NCBI RefSeq assembly: GCF_028368935.1
Contig: NZ_JAQNDK010000001.1
Coordinates: 3,966,639 to 4,030,638, forward strand
Direction: 5' to 3'
Length of the DNA: 64,000 nucleotides
DNA from: Sorangium aterium
Lineage (GTDB): Bacteria > Myxococcota_A > Polyangia > Polyangiales > Polyangiaceae
The notes under the pieces were generated by a model, which did no database searches, was not told the origin of the DNA, and worked only from the letters and a program-made list of their open reading frames with translations. Made by a program: the position numbers and the translations under genes. Positions within the stretch are counted from its first letter, which is position 1, and every line of letters begins with the position of its first letter. Positions 44,735 through 53,461 of the stretch are shown here, one piece after another.

Positions 44735-44790
44735 GTGGAGGCGCCGGGAATCGAACCCGGTGCAAGACGTGCCGGACGCGGGGGCTACAA
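44734..44790 (-). ncRNA. tRNA-like 3' end (tRNA or tmRNA), incomplete
   Basis: The minus strand reads CCGGGTTCGATTCCCGG (a full T arm) then CGCCTCCACCA (acceptor strand plus CCA). I find no matching GGAGGCG 5' strand within tRNA distance, nor a recognisable tmRNA tag upstream, so only the 3' end is present. Such duplicated 3' ends are typical attachment sites of integrative elements. A divergent ssrA is the alternative. Confidence 0.5.
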
Positions 44791-44920
44791 GGGTCGCCCT
44801 CGGCGCTGGGTCCGGGGCTCCGGGGCGATGCGGAACGAGCCCTCGGCGGGCGGTCAGGATGCGAGGTCTGGGCCGCGCCGGCGATCGATGCGCTGCCGCA
44901 GTTAACGGAACGGGCGGCCC

Positions 44921-45115
44921 TCAGCCCAGCCGCTCCCGCTCCCACCGCACCTGGTCCGCGATGGCGTCGTCCGCGGCACGCACGCCCTCGACGAAGAACT
45001 CCGCGTGGGCGGGGTTGTCCAGGTTGAGGCCAAGCTTGAGTAGCAGGGTGCGGTCCCGCTGCGGAACGGAACGGAGGATCTCGGCAGCAGAGCAGGGATA
45101 GCGAGCGGGACGCAC
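44921..45115 (-). CDS. Small hypothetical protein, 64 aa
   Basis: GTG start at 45115; the product reads RPARYPCSAAEILRSVPQRD then NLDNPAHAEFFVEGVRAADD and ends RWERERLG. Composition is normal and acidic/helical, unlike shadow frames. No family recognised. Confidence 0.4.
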   Translation of the reverse strand: MRPARYPCSAAEILRSVPQRDRTLLLKLGLNLDNPAHAEFFVEGVRAADDAIADQVRWERERLG

Positions 45116-45686
45116 GCTGCGAATGTACCAGAGGAGCGGTCGGACGGTGCGGCCGAGCGGCCGGCTCTCGCATGAGCCGCGAACTTCGTGCGGCCAGTGT
45201 CGAGGCGACCGTCGATGTCCCTCCGGTCCCCTTCCTCAGACGCCGGCATCGCTGTGAAGGCGACCCCGATGGAGTGTGCCCACCGCTACCTCCGCCACCC
45301 GTTCTACCGGGGCTGCGGCCGCGACGTGGTGCCGCGGAGGGCCAGATCCGCCGTGTGGTGCACGGAGCTCGGCGGGCGCGCTGCGGGGTCGTCAAAGGTG
45401 AGAGATACTGTGCGTGATGTTCGAAAATGTGCCTTTTCGGGCGTCCGTTGCTCCGCAAGCCAACGGAGCCGCCCGAACTCTTCCTGGACGCTGCGGCCAG
45501 CCTGCCGAGCGGAGCCGAGGGATCTCCCGGTGGCGCCCCCTGAGCGCGCCCATGCCACCTCGAGCGCAAGGTCGGTGCGCCCCGCAGTGACGGGGACGCG
45601 GAGGCTGAGGCACGGGTCGGCGGGCTCGGTGGCACCCCTGGCCCTGACTCCCTCGGACCCGGGTTCGCCAGCGTCGAATTCGACGT
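45116..45686. other. Intergenic region with no clear gene
   Basis: Frames on both strands are Arg/Pro/Ser-rich and lack ribosome sites or motifs. I see nothing in it that can be named. Confidence 0.35.
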
Positions 45687-45887
45687 CTATTCGTCGTCCA
45701 GAAGCGAGAGCAGCTTGTCGCGCAGCTCTCGCTTGACCCGCTGCCGGTTCACGTCGTCCTCGTAACCGACTGCGATAGGTGACACCTTGCTAACCCCTTT
45801 GATCATCACGAGAGCGTCGATTGTTCGCTCGGCCTCGTGATCGTCCGAGTCGCGCCGGAAGTGAACAACCAGGCCTTTGATGGTCAT
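45687..45887 (-). CDS. Small hypothetical protein coupled to sigma factor, 66 aa
   Basis: The start ATG overlaps the upstream sigma factor stop by four bases (ATGA). The product (MTIKGLVVHFRRDSDDHEAE then ALVMIKGVSKVSPIAVGYED) has an alternating alpha/beta pattern, perhaps a small ferredoxin-like fold, and ends DKLLSLLDDE. Translational coupling suggests that it works with the sigma factor, possibly as a modulator. Confidence 0.6.
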   Translation of the reverse strand: MTIKGLVVHFRRDSDDHEAERTIDALVMIKGVSKVSPIAVGYEDDVNRQRVKRELRDKLLSLLDDE

Positions 45888-46447
45888 TGCGGCCCCACTC
45901 TCCGGGCGAAGTCCTCCGCGTTTTCCCGAAGTCCGATGATGTCGCGCAGCGCACCGATCGCCTTGGTGCGTCGCTTGTAAATCACAGAGAGTGGTAGCCC
46001 TGCTTCTTCGGCGATCTGGGCCATCGAGACTCCGTTGAGATCATGTGCCACGAGAACAAAGCGCAGCTTCGGATCAAGCGCGTTCACCGCGTCGATGGTA
46101 CCGGTCCTGATGCTGTCGAATTCCATCGCTGCAGCGGCATCCGGCGCTGGATCGGCCACATCGATCCGCTCGACGAGCTCCTCCCTGCGGTGCCGCATAC
46201 GCTCGTGATAGTGCGAGGCAGCGTGTACAGTGATCGCGTTCAACCAGCGTTCCGGCCTGCCGCGCTTCGGATCGAACCTGGGCCAGCTCTCCCAGGCGTT
46301 GAGCCAGACTTGGCCTGCGACGTCGGTACGATGGCACCGTGGGACCCCCAGCCTCCTCAGCCAGCCCAGCACGGCACGAACCTGCGCCGGGCAAAACAAG
46401 CGCGCGTGCGCGGCGGCTCGCTCGTCTTCATTCGACAGACGACCCAT
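45884..46447 (-). CDS. RNA polymerase sigma factor, ECF-like
   Basis: The start ATG 46447 (MGRLSNEDERAAAHARLF) follows GGAGGGTAGATCC. Region 2 is visible as TDVAGQVWLNAWESWPRFDP and region 4 as MAQIAEEAGLPLSVIYKRRT. With 187 residues it has ECF size. The gene is coupled to a 66-residue ORF downstream. No anti-sigma factor is evident. Confidence 0.78.
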   Translation of the reverse strand: MGRLSNEDERAAAHARLFCPAQVRAVLGWLRRLGVPRCHRTDVAGQVWLNAWESWPRFDPKRGRPERWLNAITVHAASHYHERMRHRREELVERIDVADPAPDAAAAMEFDSIRTGTIDAVNALDPKLRFVLVAHDLNGVSMAQIAEEAGLPLSVIYKRRTKAIGALRDIIGLRENAEDFARRVGPQ

Positions 46448-46640
46448 GGATCTACCCTCCCCCGCAAGCGATCGCCCGTGCGCTAATGATGCCCCGTGTC
46501 CGCACTCATCCGGCACCGGTTCGCGGTGTTCGCTGTCCGCTACCAAAGGAAGACGTCAGCCGTAGCTGCTCAGTTCCCGCAGCGGCGGCATGCTCGCCAG
46601 CAGGCTCCTGAGGGCGTGTAGCTGCGAAGCGCGGCGGCGC

Positions 46641-47537
46641 TCATCCATGGCTCCCTACACCCGGAAGTGTCGTGTTCAGCGGAGAGCGCTCTGCGTCTTC
46701 CCAATCGGACCCGTTGGCGGAGCTCGCCCCCCCTTCGTCACGCCGTACCGGGAAGCTCGTCAGCGTCCCAGCGCGCCGGGCGAGCTCCGCCCCCGTGGCA
46801 GCGCGGGCAGGGAGCGGCGACCGAAGCCGCGGCAGTGGAGGCGGCGGCAGCTTCGCCCGCGGGCTCCTGGCCGCAAGCTCGGGAGACGGCACCACCGGCG
46901 GAGGAACGTCGAGCGCGCGGGGAGATATCGTCGGCGGAGTCGACGGCGCCGAGCTCGGCGCCCGCGACGACGCGGGACGCGCCGAGCTCTCGCGCTTGGT
47001 CACGGGCTCGCCGACCGGGATCACCACGGTCTCCTCTGCGTCCGTTCGGTAGTCGTCGTGTAGCCGCCACAGGCGCTCCCAGTACCGCGCGGGCGTGCCG
47101 GTGAAGGCTTCAAGCTGGCGCGCGAGGCCGGGCGTCATCGGGAGGTCGCTCCTCAGCAACCGCTCCACCTCCCTCGGCTCCAACCCGGTGCTCTCGGCCA
47201 GCTTTCTCCTCCACGAAGGCATCGTCGCGCAGAACGACTCGAGGACCCTTCCTGGCCAGGGGACGGGGCGCGCGCGGGCGTCTATCAGCTCGGCGAGCGC
47301 CGCATCGACGTGACAGTCCAGAAGGCGCCGGTATCGGTCTCGCTCCCCCGCTGCCTGCTCCTTCGCATCGGTGAGGGCGGCCTCCTCGTCATCGTGCGCG
47401 TGCTCGCGCGCCTCGCGAAGCCCGCGCTCTCGTCCCAGCGCTTCGCGCGCGGTGACCGCGAAGCCGATCGCGACGCACGCGATCATCGCGAGCCCGAGCG
47501 GCGACACGAGCCACATCGCCCCCAACATGTCTTCCAT
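46641..47537 (-). CDS. Membrane-anchored HigA/XRE-like protein, 298 aa
   Basis: From ATG 47537 the protein has an N-terminal membrane helix (MWLVSPLGLAMIACVAIGFA), a charged coiled coil (EALTDAKEQAAGERDRYR), then a HigA-type helix-turn-helix: WRRKLAESTGLEPREVERLL and PGLARQLEAFTGTPARYWER. A Pro/Ser/Ala-rich low-complexity tail follows. An antitoxin-like DNA-binding domain behind a membrane anchor is unusual. No toxin gene neighbours it. It lies beside two sigma factor genes. Confidence 0.7.
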   Translation of the reverse strand: MEDMLGAMWLVSPLGLAMIACVAIGFAVTAREALGRERGLREAREHAHDDEEAALTDAKEQAAGERDRYRRLLDCHVDAALAELIDARARPVPWPGRVLESFCATMPSWRRKLAESTGLEPREVERLLRSDLPMTPGLARQLEAFTGTPARYWERLWRLHDDYRTDAEETVVIPVGEPVTKRESSARPASSRAPSSAPSTPPTISPRALDVPPPVVPSPELAARSPRAKLPPPPLPRLRSPLPARAATGAELARRAGTLTSFPVRRDEGGASSANGSDWEDAERSPLNTTLPGVGSHG

Positions 47538-47657
47538 GAACTTTCGCCTCCTGGACCTGAGCGTTGTTGTCCGACGCAAGGCGGATCTCGGCGTTGCGCT
47601 GCGCGAAAGCAGCACCGCTGTCCCCGCCTGCCTAGCTGTTGATGGGTAGCCGACGAT

Positions 47658-48797
47658 TCAGCGAAGCTGCCTGAACAGCGCTTCGCGCTCGGCGGCGAGC
47701 CGCCCTCGCGGGAACTGCCGCGCGTGGGCCTCGAGCAGCCGGCGAGCCTCGACGTCGGCCATGACGTCGCCGGCCTCAATGGCTCTCCGCGCCTGGTTGA
47801 CCAGGCTCCTCTCGACCTCGCTGGCGGTCGGTCGAACGGCGCTCGTCGGAGGCGCGGCCCGGTGACTTGTCGTCTTCGCGTTCGAGGGAGCGGGCGTGCC
47901 GCTCGCCATCGCCTCGCCGTGCGCGCTTCCGTGTTCCGTGCGCGACGAGATCTCGTGCGCTGTTGCCGCGGCGGGCGCCGCGGCGTCGGGCGCCCCGTCT
48001 CCGCTGGCGGGCCCCGCGGCGCTGTGGGCGCCCTCTCGCACGGGGGGCGCCATGGCGTGCTGCACCGCGGGCGCGGTGGCAGGGGCGCGGACCGCCGCCG
48101 CCCTGATCCACGATTCCAGGTCGGGCAAGGGCGGCACCGCGGAGACGAGCGCGCCCGTCAGCAGGACGAGCGCTGCCTGAACGAGGATCCTTATGCCCAG
48201 ACGGCGCAGGGAGGCCACCCACGCGCGACGGCGGAACCCCAACGCGAGCGGCACGCAGGCGCTGTCGTCCCATCCATGAGAGCGCTGCCGCGCCCGCCAC
48301 CGTCCGCCCTGCACTTCGAGTTCCTTGAGCGCCCGCCGGTGTCGCGTCTTCACCGTGTCGAGCGGGACCCCCTGCTCGGCGGCGATCTGGGCGAGCGGGA
48401 TGTCCTCGAAGTCGTGCTTGATCACGAGCTCCCGGTCCTTGGGCTCGAGTTGGTCGAGTAGCTCCCGGGTGAGCTTTTCCCGCTGCCATCTCCGGAGCAA
48501 CTCTTCCGGCGTGGGGCACTCATCTCGGATCTCGCACTCATCGAACGACGTGAGCACCTCGCCGCGGCAGCGCGCGTCCCGGACGTGATTGCGCGCCTGG
48601 TTGACGGCGATCGTGACGCGGTAGGGCCCCGGATCTCCGCCCGGCTCGATCCGTTGGTCCGCGTCGAGCCCCCGCAGCAGCGCTTCCTGGGCGATATCCT
48701 CGGCGTTTCGCGCCGGTACACCGTGGCGCCTGGCCAGGCGCCGGAAGAGCTCGAAGCCGGGGGAGACGGTCGCTGGCTTGGCCACGATAAGCAGCAC
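47658..48797 (-). CDS. Sigma-70-family factor fused to a transmembrane segment and extracytoplasmic tail
   Basis: Residues 1-170 form an ECF-like sigma factor: RNAEDIAQEALLRGLDADQR (region 2) and IAAEQGVPLDTVKTRHRRAL (region 4). Then come a single membrane helix (IRILVQAALVLLTGALVSAV, about 205-225), a long Ala/Pro-rich linker and a terminal helical domain (ERSLVNQARRAIEAGDVMAD; RRLLEAHARQFPRGRLAAE) resembling a TPR pair. In myxobacteria the tail domain is more often on a separate anti-sigma-like protein, so this fusion could tether a sigma factor to the membrane. Start GTG 48797; GTG 48785 is possible. Confidence 0.8.
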   Translation of the reverse strand: MLLIVAKPATVSPGFELFRRLARRHGVPARNAEDIAQEALLRGLDADQRIEPGGDPGPYRVTIAVNQARNHVRDARCRGEVLTSFDECEIRDECPTPEELLRRWQREKLTRELLDQLEPKDRELVIKHDFEDIPLAQIAAEQGVPLDTVKTRHRRALKELEVQGGRWRARQRSHGWDDSACVPLALGFRRRAWVASLRRLGIRILVQAALVLLTGALVSAVPPLPDLESWIRAAAVRAPATAPAVQHAMAPPVREGAHSAAGPASGDGAPDAAAPAAATAHEISSRTEHGSAHGEAMASGTPAPSNAKTTSHRAAPPTSAVRPTASEVERSLVNQARRAIEAGDVMADVEARRLLEAHARQFPRGRLAAEREALFRQLR

Positions 48798-49011
48798 ACG
48801 TGAGGCGGCCCAAAAGGTTCAGAAAAATGAGGCGAGGAGCAACTTCGGTCGGAGAGTGTGCCGCCGTGTAGTCGCTTAGGCTACGGTTGGCCATGTCTGA
48901 CGGATGATTGAACGCATTCCCTCATCCGACCGCCAATTCCCACCGAAGCCGCCGAGACGTGGCGGTTTCTGCCGGTTGACGCCAAGCAGCCGGCGTCGGT
49001 ACCGTCGCGGC

Positions 49012-50133
49012 ATGCGTTGCATTGCGCATTCGCTCTCGATTCTTCTTGCGCTCGGGGTCACAACAGGCTTCCCGAACTCGTCCAGTGCGGACGATATCCA
49101 TCCGAAGGCGGAACCGAGCGACGGGTCGACGGTGAAGGAGCATGTTCGCCGTGGTCGGAGGGCGCGCAAAGCCGGGCTGTGGACCGAGGCATACGCAGCC
49201 TACAAGGCGGCTTTCGAGGCCGCAGACGCGGCGACCAGCACCGAGGTAGAGCGCGCGGAGCTCGCAGGCGAGCTCGGTCTTTGCGAGCTCGCGTTGCACA
49301 AGTACCGCGACGCGGCCGAGCACCTGGCCAGGAGCCTCGAACAGCGCGAAGAGTTGCCAGAAGCGCTCCAGCAGCGATTCGAGGCAGGGCAGCGCAACGC
49401 AGCGCCGCACATCGCGCGGCTCGTGCTCGGCGTCGATCCGCCCGACGCCGAGGTGCTCATCGACGGCAAGCGCATCGGCCGAACCGCGCGGACCTACACG
49501 CTGTTCTTGGAGCCGGGCCAACACATGGTGCGGGGCCGTGCACCGGGCTGCAAGGACGGGCTTCATTCGCTGCGCGCCGTGGCGGGCGCGGAGCACGAGT
49601 TCACGATGCCGTTGCTGTGTGCAGCGGCGAGCGGCACCAAGGAGGCGAGCAGCGCCAAGGGGACCGCGACCGCGACGCCGACTCCCGTGCGCGCTTTGCC
49701 CGCTCCGCGCGCGCAGGCCCCCAGCCCGTGGGCTTCCTGGCCAGGGACGCTGCGTGTCGTGGGAATCACGCTCGCGACGGGCACCGTGTCGACAGGCGCC
49801 ATCCTCATGATCAGCGCCAGCAAGCTCGACCAGGATATGAGCGCTCGGCGGGACCAGCTCAAGAGCGACCCAAGATCGAGCTCGTCCATGTGCTGGCAAG
49901 CGCCAGAGCGCTCGCCGTGCGGCGAGCTGCGGCGCCTGCGCGATGCGCGCAACCTGTCCGACCGGGTGGGTACGGCCCTGGTCATCACGGGCGGTGTGAT
50001 CGGCGCGGCCACGACCGCGTCCTTCTTCACCGACTTCTCCTTCCTGGGAAGCACGCCAGCTCTGGATCGGGTCAATGTATCGCCCGTCGTGACCGGGCAC
50101 GAGACGGGCGTGAGGATCGAGGGGGTGTGGTGA
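49012..50133 (+). CDS. Secreted TPR/PEGA-type protein, 373 aa
   Basis: ATG 49012 gives a cleavable signal peptide (MRCIAHSLSILLALGVTTGF). Next is a helical repeat region with TPR character (WTEAYAAYKAAFEAADAA; YRDAAEHLARSLEQREEL) and a PEGA-like beta unit (VDPPDAEVLIDGKRIGRTAR). Two membrane-like helices follow (VVGITLATGTVSTGAILMIS; ALVITGGVIGAATTASFFTD). This layout recurs in myxobacterial envelope proteins of unknown role. Its stop abuts the next gene. Confidence 0.75.
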   Translation: MRCIAHSLSILLALGVTTGFPNSSSADDIHPKAEPSDGSTVKEHVRRGRRARKAGLWTEAYAAYKAAFEAADAATSTEVERAELAGELGLCELALHKYRDAAEHLARSLEQREELPEALQQRFEAGQRNAAPHIARLVLGVDPPDAEVLIDGKRIGRTARTYTLFLEPGQHMVRGRAPGCKDGLHSLRAVAGAEHEFTMPLLCAAASGTKEASSAKGTATATPTPVRALPAPRAQAPSPWASWPGTLRVVGITLATGTVSTGAILMISASKLDQDMSARRDQLKSDPRSSSSMCWQAPERSPCGELRRLRDARNLSDRVGTALVITGGVIGAATTASFFTDFSFLGSTPALDRVNVSPVVTGHETGVRIEGVW

Positions 50134-50135
50134 CC

Positions 50136-51797
50136 ATGCCGGGTACCGAGGGGATGCGGCCACGGGAAGGCCGAAGAGCGTTGGCCGCCGCCGTTGCTGG
50201 CGTGGTCTGTGCGTGGGGAGCGAGCAGCACGCTGCTAGCTTGCACTTCGTACCGCGACGATTGCTGGGAAGTGATGGAGTGCGCCCCCGCGCCTGAGCCG
50301 ACTTTCTGTGACGGCGACCCAGCGACGACAATGGCGCTCGACGAGTGCGGCGTATTCGTCAGCCCGTTGTCGGGTGACGACAGGAGCCCTGGCACGAAGG
50401 ACGCACCGGTGAAGACCCTGCAACACGCGATCGGGATCGCCGCGGGCGGACGAGGCAACGGCGAGGCGCCGACCCGGCGCGTGTATGCGTGCAGCGGGTT
50501 GTTCGAGGAGCAGGTCACGCTGCCTTCCGGGGTCGACCTCTGGGGCAGCCGCTTCTGTGACGACGGCGGCGATTGGTCGTATGAGGGGTCGTTTGGAGGA
50601 CCGGATCACCCGACGATCATCGCTCCGCCGGGGGGGATCCCGCTGCGGGTCCTCGGAGTGGAGGATGCGGAACTCGCGGAGGACGACGCGGAGTCTGTGA
50701 TCTTCGGCGTGCGCGTCGAGGCGGCCGATGCGTCCGCGGACGATGGCAAGTCGTCGATCGCGATGCTCCTGAGCTCCAGGGCCAGGGCGATCGTGCGGGA
50801 CAGCCAGGTCATCGCGGGCAACGGCAAGGATGGGGAGCCGGGAGAGGACGCGCGCAGCGAACCGGCCAACGGCGGCGTACGGGGGAATGACGGCGCGGAC
50901 GCCTGCACCGCGGACTTCGCGAAAGGTGCTGACCCCGTCATGACGGTGTGCGACGACGGCATCGAGTCGACGGGCGGACCTGGGGGCTACGGCGACATTG
51001 AATCGGGGGGCGATGGCGCTGCGGGGCAGCCGGTGCCCGCGGAGAATCCAGAAGGCTACGGCCTTGGAGGCACTGGCGCGGGGAGCGCGCATTGCAGTGC
51101 TGGCGCAGACGGGATGGACGGCCTTGACGGCGGTCGCGCGGCCGGCGCGGTGGGCATAGGCCAGCTCAGCATCGTTGGCTGGATCGGCGTCCGGGGTGAG
51201 GACGGGAAAAAGGGCGGCGTCGGCCAGGCGGGCGGCGGCGGTGGCGGCAGCAAATCGCGAGGCGAGATGACGGCGTGCCCGGCGAGCCGACCTCAGGCCG
51301 GGGCGGCCGGCGGCTCGGGAGGAAGCGGGGGCTGCGGCGGCCAGGGAGGCAAGGGCGGCGGCTATGGCGGGGCGAGTATCGGCATCATGGCGTTGCAGGA
51401 GAGCGCGCTGACGCTCGATCGGACGGAGGTGTTTGCGGGCGACGGCGGCAGCGGTGGGGTCGGCGGGACGGGCCAACCGGGCGGCGTTGGGCGTCAGGGC
51501 GGTTGGGGTGGGGTCGGATTTGGAACCGAGATGTGGGTCGCTTGCCGAGGTGGCGGGGGAGGCAACGGCGGCCGCGGAGGCGATGCCGGAGGTGGCCTCG
51601 GCGGCCCTTCGTACGGCGTGGCGTCCATCGCTGCCTCCGTGACCTTCGGGCCGGACGCGCCCGCGAAGGCCGGAACGGGCGGTGACGGGGGTCTGGCCGG
51701 CAATGCAGCGCCTGATGACCACGTCGGGAGGGGCCTGCAAGGCGACTCCATGCCTTACCGTCAATTCGACGTCCCCGATCCCCCACCGCCCCATTGA
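50136..51797 (+). CDS. Glycine-rich lipoprotein, 553 aa (tandem paralogue 1)
   Basis: ATG 50136 begins almost at the stop of the upstream gene; the signal peptide ends at lipobox LLACTS. Conserved N-terminal features are CGVFVSPLSGDDRSPGTKDA and KTLQHAIGIAAGG, as in DUF1565-like right-handed beta-helix starts. Then comes a PGVDLWG-type strand region and a large Gly-rich part (GGSGGSGGCGGQGGKGGGYG; GGTGQPGGVGRQGGWGG). It is probably an exported surface lipoprotein with a beta-helix. It forms an operon-like row with its paralogue downstream and the TPR/PEGA gene upstream. Confidence 0.75.
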   Translation: MPGTEGMRPREGRRALAAAVAGVVCAWGASSTLLACTSYRDDCWEVMECAPAPEPTFCDGDPATTMALDECGVFVSPLSGDDRSPGTKDAPVKTLQHAIGIAAGGRGNGEAPTRRVYACSGLFEEQVTLPSGVDLWGSRFCDDGGDWSYEGSFGGPDHPTIIAPPGGIPLRVLGVEDAELAEDDAESVIFGVRVEAADASADDGKSSIAMLLSSRARAIVRDSQVIAGNGKDGEPGEDARSEPANGGVRGNDGADACTADFAKGADPVMTVCDDGIESTGGPGGYGDIESGGDGAAGQPVPAENPEGYGLGGTGAGSAHCSAGADGMDGLDGGRAAGAVGIGQLSIVGWIGVRGEDGKKGGVGQAGGGGGGSKSRGEMTACPASRPQAGAAGGSGGSGGCGGQGGKGGGYGGASIGIMALQESALTLDRTEVFAGDGGSGGVGGTGQPGGVGRQGGWGGVGFGTEMWVACRGGGGGNGGRGGDAGGGLGGPSYGVASIAASVTFGPDAPAKAGTGGDGGLAGNAAPDDHVGRGLQGDSMPYRQFDVPDPPPPH

Positions 51798-51835
51798 ATG
51801 TCCCCCCATGCACGACACGACATCGAGGGAGAACG

Positions 51836-53377
51836 ATGCGAACCACAAGAGCGATCTATCTGTCCCCCGCGCTGCTCCTCGTCGCGGCCGGCTGCGGTAC
51901 CGCACCGGGCCCCAATGAGCCGGGCGGAACGGGCTGCGACGGCACCTCGTCGTGTCAGGGTGACGCGCCGCCAGAGTCGTTCTGTCTCGAGCGCCTCGCC
52001 GCGGACGTGTGGGAGGATGGCTGCGGGGTGTTCGTGGCCGGCGTTTGGGGCGACGGCCACGACGCGAACCCGGGTACGAAGGAGCGGCCCGTGCGCACGT
52101 TGCAGCGCGCCGTGGAGCTCGCGCGTGCCGCACGAGGGCGCGTGTTCGCATGCGCCGACGGCTTCTTCGGGCCCCTCACGCTGCCTTCCGGCGTGGATCT
52201 CATCGGCGGCTTCAGCTGCATCAGCTGGAAGCGCATGCTCGACACGCGCTCGCTGATTCAGATCGCAGCTACCGACGGGATCGCTCTGACCGTCGTACCG
52301 GCGAGCGCCGGAGATACGGGAGCCGCGGACGGGGTATCGACGATCGTCGACTTGCGGTTCCAGTCGGGCGGCCCGATCGGAATGCTCGTGCAATCCGGCA
52401 CGGCCGTGGAGCTCATCCGGAGCAAGGTTCGCACGTCGTACGGATGGGCAGGTCACGATGGCGAGAAATGGGGCGGGCTAAATCACGCAGCGATCGGACC
52501 GGATGGCGTGTACGGCGGCGATGCGTGCTCGGCAGACACCGTGCCCGGCGGCTCGGCGGTGGTGAATCGGTGCGACGGCGGAATTCCGAGCGTTGGCGGC
52601 AAGGGAGGCGACGGGCTCCCCGACGGCGCGGAGGACGGGGACGACGGGGAGCCGTCGCAAACTCCAAACTCCGGGCATGATGGGCGGGGAGGCGGCGGGG
52701 ACGTGCCAGGCACCCATTGCAGCGGTGGACACCACGGGATCTCCGGCCTGTACGGCACCGTCGGCGCCGCGGGTCAGGGCATCGGGCGTATCACCGAGAC
52801 AGGGTGGGAGGGCGACTGGGCAGGCGACGGCGGCAGGGGCATGCCGGGCCAAGGTGGCGGCGGGGGCGGCGGCCGTCGAGGCGAACTCGCCGTGTGCGGC
52901 GTGGGCTCCAAGGGAGGCGCCGGCGGTGGCTCCGGCGGCGCTGGCGGCTGCGGTGGCAGGGGCGGCCGAGCGGGCGAAAACGGGCACCCGACCATCGGCA
53001 TCGTCGCGCTTCATGCCAAGCTGACGCTGCGCGATAGCGTCATCACGACCATCGACGCGGGTCCAGGCGGCGACGGCGGAAAGCCCGAGGAAGGCGGCGA
53101 AGGGGGCCGAGGCGAACTAGGCGGCGCCGTGGGGGACGGCTCGTGGTCCTGCAAGGGTGGCGATGGCGGGCGAGGGGGCGACGGCGGTTACGGCGGCCCC
53201 GGGCGCGGCGGCGACTCGATCGGCATCGCCTACCTCGACGAGGACCAGCTCACGCTGGAGGGCGTCACCTACGAGCTCGGTCCGCCGGGTAAGGGCGGCA
53301 TCAGCTGGGACTGGTCGGGCGAGACGATCATGGGGGAGGACGGCATCAAGGTCGAGACGCTTCGGTTTCCCGAATAG
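51836..53377 (+). CDS. Glycine-rich lipoprotein, 513 aa (tandem paralogue 2)
   Basis: ATG 51836 follows GAGGGAGAACG; lipobox VAAGC. It shares the plan of the previous gene: CGVFVAGVWGDGHDANPGTK, RTLQRAVELARAARGRVFAC, LPSGVDLIGGFSC and a Gly-rich C-terminal half (GGAGGGSGGAGGCGGRGGR). Tandem duplication followed by divergence is clear at protein level. Surface role inferred. Confidence 0.78.
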   Translation: MRTTRAIYLSPALLLVAAGCGTAPGPNEPGGTGCDGTSSCQGDAPPESFCLERLAADVWEDGCGVFVAGVWGDGHDANPGTKERPVRTLQRAVELARAARGRVFACADGFFGPLTLPSGVDLIGGFSCISWKRMLDTRSLIQIAATDGIALTVVPASAGDTGAADGVSTIVDLRFQSGGPIGMLVQSGTAVELIRSKVRTSYGWAGHDGEKWGGLNHAAIGPDGVYGGDACSADTVPGGSAVVNRCDGGIPSVGGKGGDGLPDGAEDGDDGEPSQTPNSGHDGRGGGGDVPGTHCSGGHHGISGLYGTVGAAGQGIGRITETGWEGDWAGDGGRGMPGQGGGGGGGRRGELAVCGVGSKGGAGGGSGGAGGCGGRGGRAGENGHPTIGIVALHAKLTLRDSVITTIDAGPGGDGGKPEEGGEGGRGELGGAVGDGSWSCKGGDGGRGGDGGYGGPGRGGDSIGIAYLDEDQLTLEGVTYELGPPGKGGISWDWSGETIMGEDGIKVETLRFPE

Positions 53378-53461
53378 CCTGTTGTGCTGCCGTCGACCGG
53401 CGGCGCCGCCGCGCCGACCTCCACGGCCTCACGCGAACCCTCTCCTTGGTTGGGCGCTTTT

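Noticed and set aside
44189..44905. 238-codon plus-strand frame containing VEAPGIEPG
   Set aside because: That peptide is a known artefact of reading tRNA 3' ends; the rest is Arg/Pro-rich without a ribosome site.
50500..53300. Repetitive Gly-codon DNA resembling a repeat array
   Set aside because: Irregular GGC-rich coding repeats inside two lipoproteins, not CRISPR: no constant repeat or unique spacers. No CRISPR array was seen anywhere in the window.
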